A stretch of 61,381 nucleotides of DNA from Bacillota bacterium (GCA_023400235.1 JAEXFI010000038.1:1-61381); one strand, 5' to 3'; positions 16,856 to 25,363 are shown, counted from the stretch's first letter. Made by a program: numbers and translations. The notes: generated by a model from the sequence alone, not told the origin.

Positions 16856-17767
16856 TTAATACAAAAGCTTGAGCCTGTCTGTATCCCAATCCGCCAATTC
16901 ACTTACTGCCATGGATACGTTGGAGTATCCGTTGCCTATGAAGTAGTCGCTTCTGGCAGCAAGCCAGGTATCCTTTATTATCTCAAGGCCTTTTCTGGCC
17001 CTGTCCTCATACTGCTGGAAATGGGCTCCCGGCCCATCCGTCAGCACTCTGCCGCATTCGGTACTTATGACAATCCCAGGATAAAGCTCTCTGTACCGGC
17101 TTAGGATATCCCTGCAGTCTGTCATAAGAAACAGCCTTGCGTCGGGCTGCTGCTCCAGCAGCCTATCTATCTCCTGGGGATATCTTTTGTTGATACCTGG
17201 CAGTCCGGCAACCTCCACTATCTTATCACTTCCCCTGATATGGGCCGCAATAACCTTTCTGCCTCTCATGTATGAATTATAGAACTCATTTACCTCGTCA
17301 TGCACAGGAGGTTGGAGTCGTATATACTTTTTGAGCATGGAACTGTACAGATATCTTGTTATATATCCATAAAACGGATACTTGTCTATACAGAACATCA
17401 TGTCCCCGGCTTCCATAAAGGTGTCCTGCACTACCACCCTTGCCTTGCTTTTTACCATGGCCTCAAGGCTCACATCCATATTGCGGCACAAGTTTTCCTC
17501 CCGCAGGGTATCATGTCTCCATACAGAAGGAAAGTAGGTAAAATCAGGATTTGAGACATCCTCAATGGTATAGTCCGATACCGGTTGAAAAAATTGTTCA
17601 AAAGTATCCCTGTTTTCGTCAATACTGTACATACAGTTTTTACCCCAGTATATTACGGGTATCCTTTTTGTCATTTCAGCAAAGTACAACTGCGTCAATA
17701 CGTGGTGCATATCGTACCAAAACCCGTTTCCTGTGGATTTAATCAATAAAAATCTGTCGGTCTCCAT
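16856..17767 (-). CDS. FUT8/NodZ-like fucosyltransferase paralogue 4
   Basis: 303 residues, the shortest and most separate paralogue. Shows AAHIRGSDKIVEVAG for the GDP-fucose motif, LFLMTDCRDIL and GLEIIKDTWLAARSDYFIGNGYSN. The motif is intact, so it is a good candidate for an active enzyme. The ATG at 17767 has GGAGGAG close upstream and lies 16 nt after the manC stop, so it is cotranscribed with the GDP-mannose-forming enzyme. It is cytoplasmic by lack of a signal; acceptor unknown. Confidence 0.83.
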   Translation of the reverse strand: METDRFLLIKSTGNGFWYDMHHVLTQLYFAEMTKRIPVIYWGKNCMYSIDENRDTFEQFFQPVSDYTIEDVSNPDFTYFPSVWRHDTLREENLCRNMDVSLEAMVKSKARVVVQDTFMEAGDMMFCIDKYPFYGYITRYLYSSMLKKYIRLQPPVHDEVNEFYNSYMRGRKVIAAHIRGSDKIVEVAGLPGINKRYPQEIDRLLEQQPDARLFLMTDCRDILSRYRELYPGIVISTECGRVLTDGPGAHFQQYEDRARKGLEIIKDTWLAARSDYFIGNGYSNVSMAVSELADWDTDRLKLLY

Positions 17768-17783
17768 GCTGCTCCTCCCCCTG

Positions 17784-18863
17784 CTACAACAGATCCTGAT
17801 ATCCCCTTTCCTTAAGCAGTTCTACAAGGCCCTTCACTTCCTGGGCTCTGTCACGGGGACATACGATGATTGCGTCCTTTGTACTTACCACAATCAGATT
17901 ATCAATTCCTATAGTCGTGACCAGAGCATCCTCACTGAATATTATTGAATTACTTGTATCCATGCCCAGGTGCCTTCCGCTGACCATATTTCCTGTGGCA
18001 TCTGCCTTACAGGTTTTTGCCAGAGAGTCTATGCTACCTATGTCATCCCAGTCGAAATCGCCTTTAATCACATAGATACAGTCCGTTTTTTCCAGCACCC
18101 CATTATCAAAGGATATATTTTGTAGTTTATTATATGCATCATTCAAATATCTGTTACCTGTGAGGAATTTTGAATTTTTAACAGCATGGCTGATGTTCTT
18201 GTCATGCTCCGGCAGGTATTTTTTTACGCTGCTTATGATTGCCTCCATGCTTCCCACCAAAATTCCGCCGTTCCAAAGAAATTCCCCCGATTCAAAAAAC
18301 CTCTTGGCTGTGTCCAGGTCCGGCTTCTCTATAAATCTTTGAACTATCATTATCCGCTCGTCGTCACCCTTTTCACTGTCTACCTGTATATAACCGTATC
18401 CTGTTGCCGGGTAGGAAGGAGTAATCCCCACTATTACAAGTGACCTGGTTTTCTCTGCTGCATCATAGGCCTGTTCCAGGGCCTCCTTATACTTTTCCCT
18501 GTCATTCACATATCCGTCTGCGGGAACAAAACAAATCAGACCCTCTCCGAATCTTTTCTTCAAAGTCATGGTTGCAAACTCTATACATGCTGCTGTATTT
18601 TTTTTTAAAGGCTCAAGAATGATGTTCTCACTGGGAATCAAGCTTTTTACTGCATTGCGGGTGATACTTTTAAGGCGTCTATCGGTAATAATAAAGCAAT
18701 GGTCAGCAGGGACAGTCTGGAGTAGGCGTTCAATAGTTTTTACCAGCATGCAACTGCCGTTATCAACATTGACAAACTGTTTTGGCCTGGCCTCTCGAGA
18801 TATTGGCCATAACCTGGTACCTGAACCTCCTGCCATTATAACTGCGAATCTTTCCATTTCCAT
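17784..18863 (-). CDS. manC: Mannose-1-phosphate guanylyltransferase
   Basis: 360 residues, the single-domain form without the phosphomannose isomerase half. Makes GDP-mannose from mannose-1-phosphate and GTP. Motifs: VIMAGGSGTRLWPISR with PKQF, the metal-site FVPADGYV, FIEKP and FLWNGGI, and DWDDIGS. ATGs at 18863 and 18857 are both usable with GGAG upstream (4 and 10 nt). It is first in the minus-strand cassette and supplies gmd with substrate, which ties the two operons together. Confidence 0.95.
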   Translation of the reverse strand: MEMERFAVIMAGGSGTRLWPISREARPKQFVNVDNGSCMLVKTIERLLQTVPADHCFIITDRRLKSITRNAVKSLIPSENIILEPLKKNTAACIEFATMTLKKRFGEGLICFVPADGYVNDREKYKEALEQAYDAAEKTRSLVIVGITPSYPATGYGYIQVDSEKGDDERIMIVQRFIEKPDLDTAKRFFESGEFLWNGGILVGSMEAIISSVKKYLPEHDKNISHAVKNSKFLTGNRYLNDAYNKLQNISFDNGVLEKTDCIYVIKGDFDWDDIGSIDSLAKTCKADATGNMVSGRHLGMDTSNSIIFSEDALVTTIGIDNLIVVSTKDAIIVCPRDRAQEVKGLVELLKERGYQDLL

Positions 18864-19031
18864 CAATCTCCAACTAATATAGTTTTTATTCTATTTTATG
18901 TGAATCAGCAGACCAAGGTTCATGTAATTTTATTTTTATGTAAACTTCTCCTTCTGCAAATAGCATTGTGAAAAGCAATAATGACTGATAAAATATTCGT
19001 ATGACTATTACAGACAGCTTTTGGACAGGGG

Positions 19032-20108
19032 ATGCAGAACAATATGATTGAACTTGTTGATAAAATAGTTATATTCTTGTCTTGTTTTATATTGTTGATT
19101 ATTGATGCAGGTTACGGCTTGAGTGTTGTTCCTGTTATAATAAGTCTGACCCTTTCAGCTCTTAACAGCTACTTTGACACCAAGGCTTTGAGAATTCTCT
19201 CTACGCTGGGTTATGTTGCACTTTGCCAGTTCTTTCCCCCATTTCTGGTTTTTCTGCCTCTGGTTTGCTATGATGTCTTTGTTACGGTCCAGCAGCCCTT
19301 GGCAATTATTGCACTTGTTCCTGTCATCACTGATTTTTCCAGGGACTCTGACACCGTCCTTCTCGTGCTGGCAATACTGACAGCCTTTTCATACCTGCTC
19401 AGACTGCGTACCCACAACCTGAAAGAGATAAGGCAGCAATACATGCTTTTGCGGGATACCTCCAAGGAAAAATCACTGCTTTTGGAAAAGAAGAACATTG
19501 AACTTATGGATAAGCAGGATTATGAAATAAATATGGCTACCCTCAATGAAAGAAACAGGATTTCCATGGAGATTCATGACAATGTAGGGCACCTGTTATC
19601 CCGATGTCTGCTACAGTTAGGGGCACTCATGACCATAAACAGGGACCTGAGTCTCAGCGAAAGCCTGTCATCTATAAAAACCACCCTGTCCCAGGCAATG
19701 GACAGTATCCGGACAAGCGTGCACAATCTCCATGATGAGTCAGTGGATCTGTATGCCACCATAAAAGGTCTGACAGACAATTTTGATTTTTGCCGGCTTT
19801 ATTTGGATTATGACATAAGCAGTGCAGTGGACAAAAAGTTAAAATACTGCTTTATAACTATTGTCAAAGAAGCTCTTTCCAATATTCTAAGGCACTCAAA
19901 GGCTACAGAGGCAACCGTCTCCCTTATGGAGCATCCGGCCTTATACCAGCTTATCATACAGGATAATGGAAAAGTCAAGGGCTACAGCATGGAAAATGGT
20001 ATTGGCCTCAGCAACATTTCTGAGAGGGTACGGAATTTTAACGGAATTATGCATATAAATATAGAGAACGGATTTAAGATATTTATTTCCATACCAAAAA
20101 AGAAATAA
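19032..20108 (+). CDS. Two-component sensor histidine kinase (HisKA_3 class)
   Basis: 358 residues. Four to five membrane helices in residues about 10-130, a coiled linker, then the dimerisation box NERNRISMEIHDNVGHLLS with phospho-accepting His near residue 182, and a HATPase domain ending in NGIGLSNISERV. This is the DesK/NarX-type architecture that pairs with LuxR-type regulators, found 240 nt downstream. A start at 19044 (MIELVDK) is possible, as AGGGG abuts the first ATG. No large extracytoplasmic domain, so it probably senses a membrane signal. Confidence 0.9.
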   Translation: MQNNMIELVDKIVIFLSCFILLIIDAGYGLSVVPVIISLTLSALNSYFDTKALRILSTLGYVALCQFFPPFLVFLPLVCYDVFVTVQQPLAIIALVPVITDFSRDSDTVLLVLAILTAFSYLLRLRTHNLKEIRQQYMLLRDTSKEKSLLLEKKNIELMDKQDYEINMATLNERNRISMEIHDNVGHLLSRCLLQLGALMTINRDLSLSESLSSIKTTLSQAMDSIRTSVHNLHDESVDLYATIKGLTDNFDFCRLYLDYDISSAVDKKLKYCFITIVKEALSNILRHSKATEATVSLMEHPALYQLIIQDNGKVKGYSMENGIGLSNISERVRNFNGIMHINIENGFKIFISIPKKK

Positions 20109-20133
20109 ACTAAAAAAATCAAAAATGGGAGAT

Positions 20134-20347
20134 AGCTTGAAAGATACATGTTGTGTATCAAAGTGACTTTCAAGCAGCGAAAGCCACTGGGTGCCTTTCA
20201 TTACTATTTGTGTACGCGCTAGGCGCGTAGATGCGAGGTTAGCTTGAAAGATACATGCTGTGTGTCAAAGTGACTTTCACGCAGCAAAAGCCACGACGTG
20301 TCTTTCATTTCTATTTGTATACGCGCTATGCGCGTAGATGGGAGATT
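20134..20347 (+). repeat. Tandem 107-bp structured leader element (two copies)
   Basis: Copy A (20134-20240) and copy B (20241-20347) differ at scattered sites but keep three hairpins. First, GATACA paired with TGTATC (A, 20143-20159) or TGTGTC (B). Second, CAC-loop-GTG, with loop TGG in A and GAC in B, flanked by AAAG/CTTT. Third, TACGCGC with GCGCGTA, with loop TAG or TAT. Copy B ends in GATGGGAGATT, the ribosome site of the response regulator. A leftover ATGGGAGAT precedes copy A. Changes fall in loops or preserve pairing, which suggests a selected RNA structure. Confidence 0.85.
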
Positions 20348-20350
20348 ACT

Positions 20351-20971
20351 ATGAATATTATAATTGTTGATGATGACAGGCTTGTCTGTGTTTCATTGAA
20401 AACAATATTGGAAGCGGATACTGAAATATCGGTTATAGACACAGGAACTAACGGTCGGCAGGCAATTGAGCTGTACCGCCGGCACAAGCCCGACATCCTG
20501 CTTATGGACATACGGATGGATACTATGACCGGTCTGGATGCAGGAGAACTGCTTTTAAGGGAATACCCTGATGCCCGAATCCTTTATCTGACAACATTTT
20601 CTGATGATGCTTATATAATAAGAGCCCTCAAGATTGGAGCCAAGGGCTACCTGCTGAAGCAGAATTTTGAAAGCATAATCCCTGCCTTAAAAGCAGTGTA
20701 TACCGGACAGCGGGTTTTCGGTGATGAAATAGTTACAAGACTGCCCGCCCTTATTCAAGGCAGCGCAACCCCAGGCTTTTCCAACTTTGACCTTACAGAA
20801 AAGGAAATCGAGCTCCTGGTACACATAGCCCAGGGACTTAGCAACAGGGAGATATCCGAGGCGCTGTATCTAAGTGAAGGCACAGTGAGAAACTACATCA
20901 GCCTTTTGTTGGAAAAGCTCAACTTAAGAGATAGAACCCAACTGGCAATTTTCTATTACAAGAACAAATAA
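20351..20971 (+). CDS. LuxR/NarL-type response regulator
   Basis: 206 residues. Receiver domain IIIVDDDRLV with phospho-accepting Asp53 in LLMDIRM and the conserved Lys in GAKGYLLK; C-terminal LuxR helix-turn-helix ESELLVHIAQGLSNREIS-like region through YLSEGTVRNYIS. Partner of the upstream kinase. The start is MNIIIVDD at 20351; the frame extends upstream to 20255 only through the tandem leader element. The same leader module precedes the ABC exporter ATPase at 3262, so the regulator and exporter may share post-transcriptional control. Confidence 0.93.
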   Translation: MNIIIVDDDRLVCVSLKTILEADTEISVIDTGTNGRQAIELYRRHKPDILLMDIRMDTMTGLDAGELLLREYPDARILYLTTFSDDAYIIRALKIGAKGYLLKQNFESIIPALKAVYTGQRVFGDEIVTRLPALIQGSATPGFSNFDLTEKEIELLVHIAQGLSNREISEALYLSEGTVRNYISLLLEKLNLRDRTQLAIFYYKNK

Positions 20972-21102
20972 CATAACCTTATTACAGTTCTGCACAGGCA
21001 TCCCCCTGAATAGCCGGAGGGTTCTCATGGGCATACTATCCTTGAAAATTAAAGCCTCTTCCGTTTATATCTCATATAAGCTGACGGGCATATAAACTCT
21101 AA

Positions 21103-21131
21103 ACAAAGTCAATTACCATAGTTGACTTTGT
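21103..21131. repeat. Short palindromic member of the GTCAATTAC repeat family
   Basis: ACAAAGTCAA (21103-21112) and TTGACTTTGT (21122-21131) are perfect arms around TTACCATAG. This equals the two ends of the longer multi-hairpin elements at 33634 and 37106 with the middle removed. It lies in the 180-bp gap before the small transporter gene. Confidence 0.65.
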
Positions 21132-21152
21132 GACTAATTAAAGGATTCGGAC

Positions 21153-21494
21153 ATGCCTGTAAAATATTTAGCACTTGCAATATTAAACTCTGCCATAACC
21201 ATTTCCGGTCAGGTGCTTTGGAAGCTGGCAGTAATGAAAACCGCAGGATACAACTACAAACTTTTAATTAACCCCCTCATCATATCCGGTATTTTGGCTT
21301 ATGGCCTGTCAACCTTGCTCTGGCTTTTTATTCTGTCAAAGGTACCGTTTTCAGTTGCATATGCCATGACAAGCACAACCTACCTCTTCAGCCTTTTTGC
21401 AGGATACTATATATTTAGTGAAGCAATAACGCCGACCAAAGTAGCGGGCGTGGTATTCATACTGGCAGGAGTTGTTTTCTTTACCCGGGCATAG
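21153..21494 (+). CDS. Small multidrug-resistance/EamA-like transporter
   Basis: 113 residues with four hydrophobic helices covering nearly the whole chain, starting LALAILNSAITISGQVLWKLA and ending VVFILAGVVFFTRA. Size and pattern match half-size DMT transporters (EmrE/ArnE-like), which act as dimers to export cations or flip lipid-linked sugars. The GQxxWKxA segment and the absence of the EmrE Glu14 position make an ArnE-like or EamA role as likely as drug efflux. RBS AAAGGA lies 7 nt before the ATG. Confidence 0.75.
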   Translation: MPVKYLALAILNSAITISGQVLWKLAVMKTAGYNYKLLINPLIISGILAYGLSTLLWLFILSKVPFSVAYAMTSTTYLFSLFAGYYIFSEAITPTKVAGVVFILAGVVFFTRA

Positions 21495-21518
21495 GCAGCA
21501 CCATATATGTAATTGCAG

Positions 21519-21547
21519 TTGAAAATATTTGTCATATATGATAATCT
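21519..21547 (+). promoter_or_regulatory. Putative sigma-A promoter for leuS
   Basis: TTGAAA at 21519-21524 and TAATCT at 21542-21547 with 17-bp spacing, about 25 nt ahead of the T-box leader. Confidence 0.5.
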
Positions 21548-21569
21548 AGTATAGATTTTTAAAATACAC

Positions 21570-21800
21570 AGGTAATGAAGCGGAATAGTAAAAGAAAGTG
21601 CTCCTTCAGAGAGTTGTACAGCGCATTTGCGGTGGTGGAAGTACAGCAGACAGCACACTTTGAACTCGCCGTGGAGCTGCTGCTAAAAACAGCCGTATAT
21701 CTACGTTACAGATATCAAGTGGGCTTTGTCCTCAAGGACCAGGCCAACGAGAGTGGTACCGCGGATTAACCCGTCTCTTTTATTTCAGAGGCGGGTTTTA
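21570..21800 (+). ncRNA. Leucine T-box leader of leuS
   Basis: The antiterminator box GAGTGGTACCGCGG is at 21751-21764; its UGGU bulge matches the ACCA end of tRNA-Leu. A CTC triplet at 21665-21667, in the expected stem I position (GAACTCGCC), is the likely leucine specifier. The terminator arms CCCGTCTCT (21770-21778) and AGAGGCGGG (21787-21795) with a T-run end the leader. Uncharged tRNA-Leu should promote read-through into leuS. Confidence 0.92.
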
Positions 21801-21848
21801 TAAATTTTACCTAAAAAGGCTATAATTATTTTCAAAGGAGTTGATTAA

Positions 21849-24293
21849 ATGCCATACTCAGCAGACATAGATAGGAAGTGGCAAAAGAAGTGGGCAGATA
21901 CAGATATTTACAGATTTAACCCCGATAACATCGACAAAAAGCTTTACTGCCTTGAAATGTTTTCATACCCCTCCGGGGCAAACTTGCACGTTGGGCATTG
22001 GTATAACTACGGACTCACAGATTCCTGGGCCAGAATGAAAAGAATGCAGGGCTACGAGGTGTTTCATCCCATGGGCTTTGATGCCTTTGGACTTCCCGCT
22101 GAAAACTATGCCATAAAAACAGGCATACATCCCCAGGATTCTACTCTTAAAAACATTGAAACCATGGAAGGTCAGCTCAAGGAAATGGGAGCAACCTTTG
22201 ACTGGAATTATGAAATAAAAACCTGTATGCCTGACTACTACAAATGGACGCAGTGGCTATTCCTGCAGCTGTATAAATCCGGTCTGGCGTACAGAAAAAA
22301 AGCTCCTGTTAACTGGTGCCCCAAGTGCAACACGGTGCTGGCCAACGAGCAGGTTGTAGACGGTGCTTGTGAACGCTGTGAAACCGAAGTTACAAAAAGA
22401 GACCTGACCCAGTGGTTTTTCAAAATTACCGCGTATGCCCAGGAGCTGTTGGATAAGCTTGATACCATAGATTGGCCTGAAAAGACAAAAAAAATACAGA
22501 CAAACTGGATAGGCCGTTCAGAGGGTGCCGAGATTACCTTCAAGGTGGCAGGACAGGATTTGGAATTCCAGGTTTTTACTACAAGGGCGGACACCCTCTA
22601 CGGCGTTACCTATGTTGTTCTGGCGCCCGAAAACCCCATCGTGAACCAAATTACCTCTGCCGATAACAAAGCTGCAGTTGAAAACTACATCCGGGAAACA
22701 AAGAAGCAGACAGAAATTGAGAGACTTTCAACTGTTAAGGAAAAAACCGGTGTATTTACCGGCGCCTACGCCCTTCACCCAATAACAGGTGAGCAGGTAC
22801 CCATATGGATTGCAGATTATGTCCTTGCAAGCTACGGTACGGGATGTGTAATGGCAGTTCCTTCACATGACGAGCGTGACTATGAGTTTGCCAAAAAATA
22901 CAGCCTCCACATAAAGCGGGTTATCAGCAGCGCAGACGGCTCCGAGGATGAACTGCCTTATTGTGAATACGGAGTTCTGGTAAATAGTGCGGAGTTTGAC
23001 GGTATGTCATCAGCAGACGGGAAGATGGCCATTGTAAATAAACTGGAAGCGGATGGCAAAGGCAGCCTGAAAATCAACTATAGGCTCAGAGACTGGCTTG
23101 TTTCAAGGCAGAGATACTGGGGTTCCCCCATCCCCGTGGTTTATTGCCAGCACTGCGGCGAGGTAGCGATCCCAGAGGAGAACCTTCCCGTTCTGCTGCC
23201 CTACAATGTTGAGTTTGCTCCTGACGGAGAATCCCCTCTTAAGAAAAGTGCGGAATTCATGAATACTACCTGTCCCAAGTGCGGAGGCCCGGCTCAGAGA
23301 GATCCCGACACCCTGGATACCTTTGTTTGCTCTTCCTTCTATTACTTGAGATATGCGGATAATAAAAACGATGACAAATGCTTTGACACCGACTGGATTA
23401 ATAAGCTCCTGCCCGTTGACAAATACGTGGGCGGGGCTGAGCATGCGGCAATGCACCTGCTCTACGCCAGATTTATTACCAAAGCCCTGCGGGATTTAGG
23501 GCACCTGAACTTTGACGAGCCTTTTCTCTCTCTGGTGCACCAGGGGACCATACTGGGCCCTGACGGCAACAGGATGAGCAAATCAAAGGGAAATACCATA
23601 TCTCCCGATGAGTACGTAAGAAAGTATGGTTCTGATATATTCAGAATGTACCTTGGCTTCGGCTTCAACTATGTGGACGGCGGCCCCTGGAGCGATGACG
23701 GCATAAAGGCCATTTCAAGATTCACCTCCAGAATTGAACGTCTGGTGGAAAGCCTGCAGGAACAAAAGTCAAACCAGGCTAGAATTGATATGGACAAGGA
23801 TGACAAGGAACTTAACTTCGTAAGGCATACGGCAATAAAGGGTGCTTCCCAGGACACTGACCGCTTCCAGTTCAACACAGCCATATCCCGCTGTATGGAA
23901 CTTGTAAATGCTTTATACAAGTATGATGCAGAGGTTAAAACCAAGAACTACAAACTGTTTGAGGAAACCATTGTGGATTTGGTGAAGCTTATAGCTCCTT
24001 TTGCGCCTCACTTTGCAGAAGAAATGTGGGAGCAGTTGGGATATTCGTATTCCGTATTCAATCAGAATTGGCCTGAGTTTGACGAAAAAGCTCTTGTCCG
24101 CGATACCATAGAGGTGGCTGTTCAGATTAACGGAACGGTAAGGGGCAAGATTGAGATATCCGCCACTGCTGATAACAGCGAAGCTGAAAATGCTGCGCTG
24201 TCCGATGAAAAAATCCGTCAGTTCTTAGAGGGAAAGGAAGTTAAGAAGGTAATTGTAGTCAAAGGCAGACTTGTAAATATAGTGGCAAAATAA
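21849..24293 (+). CDS. leuS: Leucyl-tRNA synthetase
   Basis: 814 residues, typical for bacteria. Charges tRNA-Leu with leucine. Class I motifs: PSGANLHVGH (HIGH type, about residue 45) and NRMSKSKGN (about residue 574). A CP1 editing domain lies between (TTRADTLYGVTYVVLAPENP, GTGCVMAVPSHDERD), plus zinc-type cysteine pairs. RBS AAGGAG lies 6-8 nt before the ATG. Controlled by the upstream T-box; followed by a terminator. Confidence 0.98.
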   Translation: MPYSADIDRKWQKKWADTDIYRFNPDNIDKKLYCLEMFSYPSGANLHVGHWYNYGLTDSWARMKRMQGYEVFHPMGFDAFGLPAENYAIKTGIHPQDSTLKNIETMEGQLKEMGATFDWNYEIKTCMPDYYKWTQWLFLQLYKSGLAYRKKAPVNWCPKCNTVLANEQVVDGACERCETEVTKRDLTQWFFKITAYAQELLDKLDTIDWPEKTKKIQTNWIGRSEGAEITFKVAGQDLEFQVFTTRADTLYGVTYVVLAPENPIVNQITSADNKAAVENYIRETKKQTEIERLSTVKEKTGVFTGAYALHPITGEQVPIWIADYVLASYGTGCVMAVPSHDERDYEFAKKYSLHIKRVISSADGSEDELPYCEYGVLVNSAEFDGMSSADGKMAIVNKLEADGKGSLKINYRLRDWLVSRQRYWGSPIPVVYCQHCGEVAIPEENLPVLLPYNVEFAPDGESPLKKSAEFMNTTCPKCGGPAQRDPDTLDTFVCSSFYYLRYADNKNDDKCFDTDWINKLLPVDKYVGGAEHAAMHLLYARFITKALRDLGHLNFDEPFLSLVHQGTILGPDGNRMSKSKGNTISPDEYVRKYGSDIFRMYLGFGFNYVDGGPWSDDGIKAISRFTSRIERLVESLQEQKSNQARIDMDKDDKELNFVRHTAIKGASQDTDRFQFNTAISRCMELVNALYKYDAEVKTKNYKLFEETIVDLVKLIAPFAPHFAEEMWEQLGYSYSVFNQNWPEFDEKALVRDTIEVAVQINGTVRGKIEISATADNSEAENAALSDEKIRQFLEGKEVKKVIVVKGRLVNIVAK

Positions 24294-24316
24294 TTGCTTA
24301 AAAAATAAATACCATA

Positions 24317-24353
24317 TAAAATAGCCGGATATGTAACATACGGCTATTTTTTT
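24317..24353 (+). terminator. Rho-independent terminator of leuS
   Basis: AAATAGCCG pairs with CGGCTATTT around a 13-nt loop and is followed by T residues. Confidence 0.9.
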
Positions 24354-24392
24354 ACGTTATATTTATATAAGAAGAATTTTCAGGAGGTAAAT

Positions 24393-24425
24393 ATGTGGAC
24401 AGGCCAGAAATTTTGGATTTTATAA
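24393..24425 (+). CDS. Possible 10-codon leader peptide before agrB
   Basis: ATG at 24393 with a strong CAGGAGG 5 nt upstream opens a frame coding MWTGQKFWIL and then a stop. It lies between the leuS terminator and agrB. The unusually good ribosome site for so short a frame, and two Trp codons, suggest a translated leader or a vestige. No clear attenuator hairpin follows it, so confidence is low. Confidence 0.35.
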   Translation: MWTGQKFWIL

Positions 24426-24503
24426 CAAAATCTTTAGAATATTTCACTTATTGTACATAATGTGGTAATATTTTTATATGACCATTGTAAAAAGGAGGCC
24501 TTC

Positions 24504-25070
24504 ATGGAAATAACCTTTTACAGAAAACTGGCTGACAGAGTTGCCGAAGCAGTTATAAGCAATCACCATTACTCCGAGCCTGAGGCTAAAAGAATCAGGT
24601 ATGGCCTTGTATGCATATTTTCAGACCTTTATAAATTTATTCTGATGTTTATTATATTTTCTCTGTTTTCCGCCACCATAGAATTTTTACTGGCTTTTGT
24701 TGCCGTTCTTTTGCTTCGCCCTGTATTGGGAGGCTATCATGCAAAAAGTGAAATTATATGTATCATCGTTTCCTTTGGGACAATGCTTGCAAGTATTGTT
24801 GCAGGAAAAAGCAACCTGCTTCCCCACTTTGTGCAAATGGTGCTGCTCTTCATACTGCCCCTGGCAGGAATCCTGCTTGCTCCTGTCAGGACCAGGAAGG
24901 TTATAGAAAAGAAGCGGACCTATAAAATACTGGGAGCATTACTCACCGCCGTCTTGTTGCTGCTTGACTATTTTTTCATACAGGATCAGATTCTTATGGT
25001 TTCTGTAATTATTATATATTTTCTGTCAATTTATCAGCTAATAAAAAATAAGAAACACCAAAGAATATAA
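24504..25070 (+). CDS. agrB: AgrB-family peptide-processing membrane protease
   Basis: 188 residues, mostly transmembrane. AgrB cleaves and cyclises the AgrD prepeptide at the membrane. The catalytic segment LRPVLGGYHAKSEIIC carries His79 and Cys86, the pair essential in Staphylococcus AgrB. The ATG at 24504 has AAGGAGG at 5 nt; an in-frame upstream start at 24462 has no ribosome site. Followed by agrD and an AgrC-like kinase; an AgrA-type regulator is not adjacent. Confidence 0.92.
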   Translation: MEITFYRKLADRVAEAVISNHHYSEPEAKRIRYGLVCIFSDLYKFILMFIIFSLFSATIEFLLAFVAVLLLRPVLGGYHAKSEIICIIVSFGTMLASIVAGKSNLLPHFVQMVLLFILPLAGILLAPVRTRKVIEKKRTYKILGALLTAVLLLLDYFFIQDQILMVSVIIIYFLSIYQLIKNKKHQRI

Positions 25071-25097
25071 GTTATTTTAATAAATTATAAATTTTTA

Positions 25098-25126
25098 TTG
25101 ACTTTTTTGTAAAAAAGAGGGATTAT
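25098..25126 (+). promoter_or_regulatory. Putative promoter for agrD
   Basis: TTGACT at 25098-25103 and GATTAT at 25121-25126 with 17-bp spacing, ahead of the agrD ribosome site. It would let the peptide gene be transcribed apart from agrB. Confidence 0.45.
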
Positions 25127-25161
25127 TTAATTACAATGTATTGATGAAAGGAGTGATTCAA

Positions 25162-25266
25162 TTGAAAAGAAAACTGCTTAGGTCAATCGGGTTATGTTCC
25201 TTACTTATTACTGGCTTAGTTTCTGGCGCAGCTAAATTCTGGTTCTACTTTGAGCCTAACGAGTAG
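25162..25266 (+). CDS. agrD: AgrD-like autoinducer prepeptide without Cys or Ser at the ring position
   Basis: 34 residues: a basic amphipathic leader (MKRKLLRSIGLCSLL), a hydrophobic stretch, then GAAKFWFYFEPNE. Placement right after agrB and the EP-containing acidic tail mark it as AgrD. In clostridial AgrD peptides the signal is a ring closed by Cys (for example CLWF); here Lys occupies that position and no Cys or Ser lies in the signal segment. The start is TTG at 25162 with AAGGAG at 8 nt. It is too short for ordinary gene callers. The product may be linear or closed by another chemistry. Confidence 0.85.
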   Translation: MKRKLLRSIGLCSLLITGLVSGAAKFWFYFEPNE

Positions 25267-25291
25267 TAAGAAAAATTTGCTTCAAAAACAG

Positions 25292-25348
25292 AAAACCCTT
25301 TAATACTTTAATATATGTACTTTAGCATATGGTATTTCAGGGTTTTTT
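25292..25348 (+). terminator. Terminator or attenuator between agrD and agrC
   Basis: AAAACCCT (25292-25299) pairs with AGGGTTTT (25339-25346), with a T-run and an AT-rich internal palindrome. It lies only about 15 nt before the kinase start, so partial read-through would set the ratio of peptide to sensor. Confidence 0.75.
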
Positions 25349-25363
25349 GCTATATCCCGGGAG

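Noticed and set aside
20134..20347. Tandem element as a c-di-GMP riboswitch
   Set aside because: It has a GC-AAAGCC-like stretch but lacks the conserved GEMM core and its tetraloop-receptor pairing.
20255..20350. N-terminal extension of the response regulator by 32 codons
   Set aside because: The extension only translates the tandem leader element; the receiver domain and RBS place the start at 20351.
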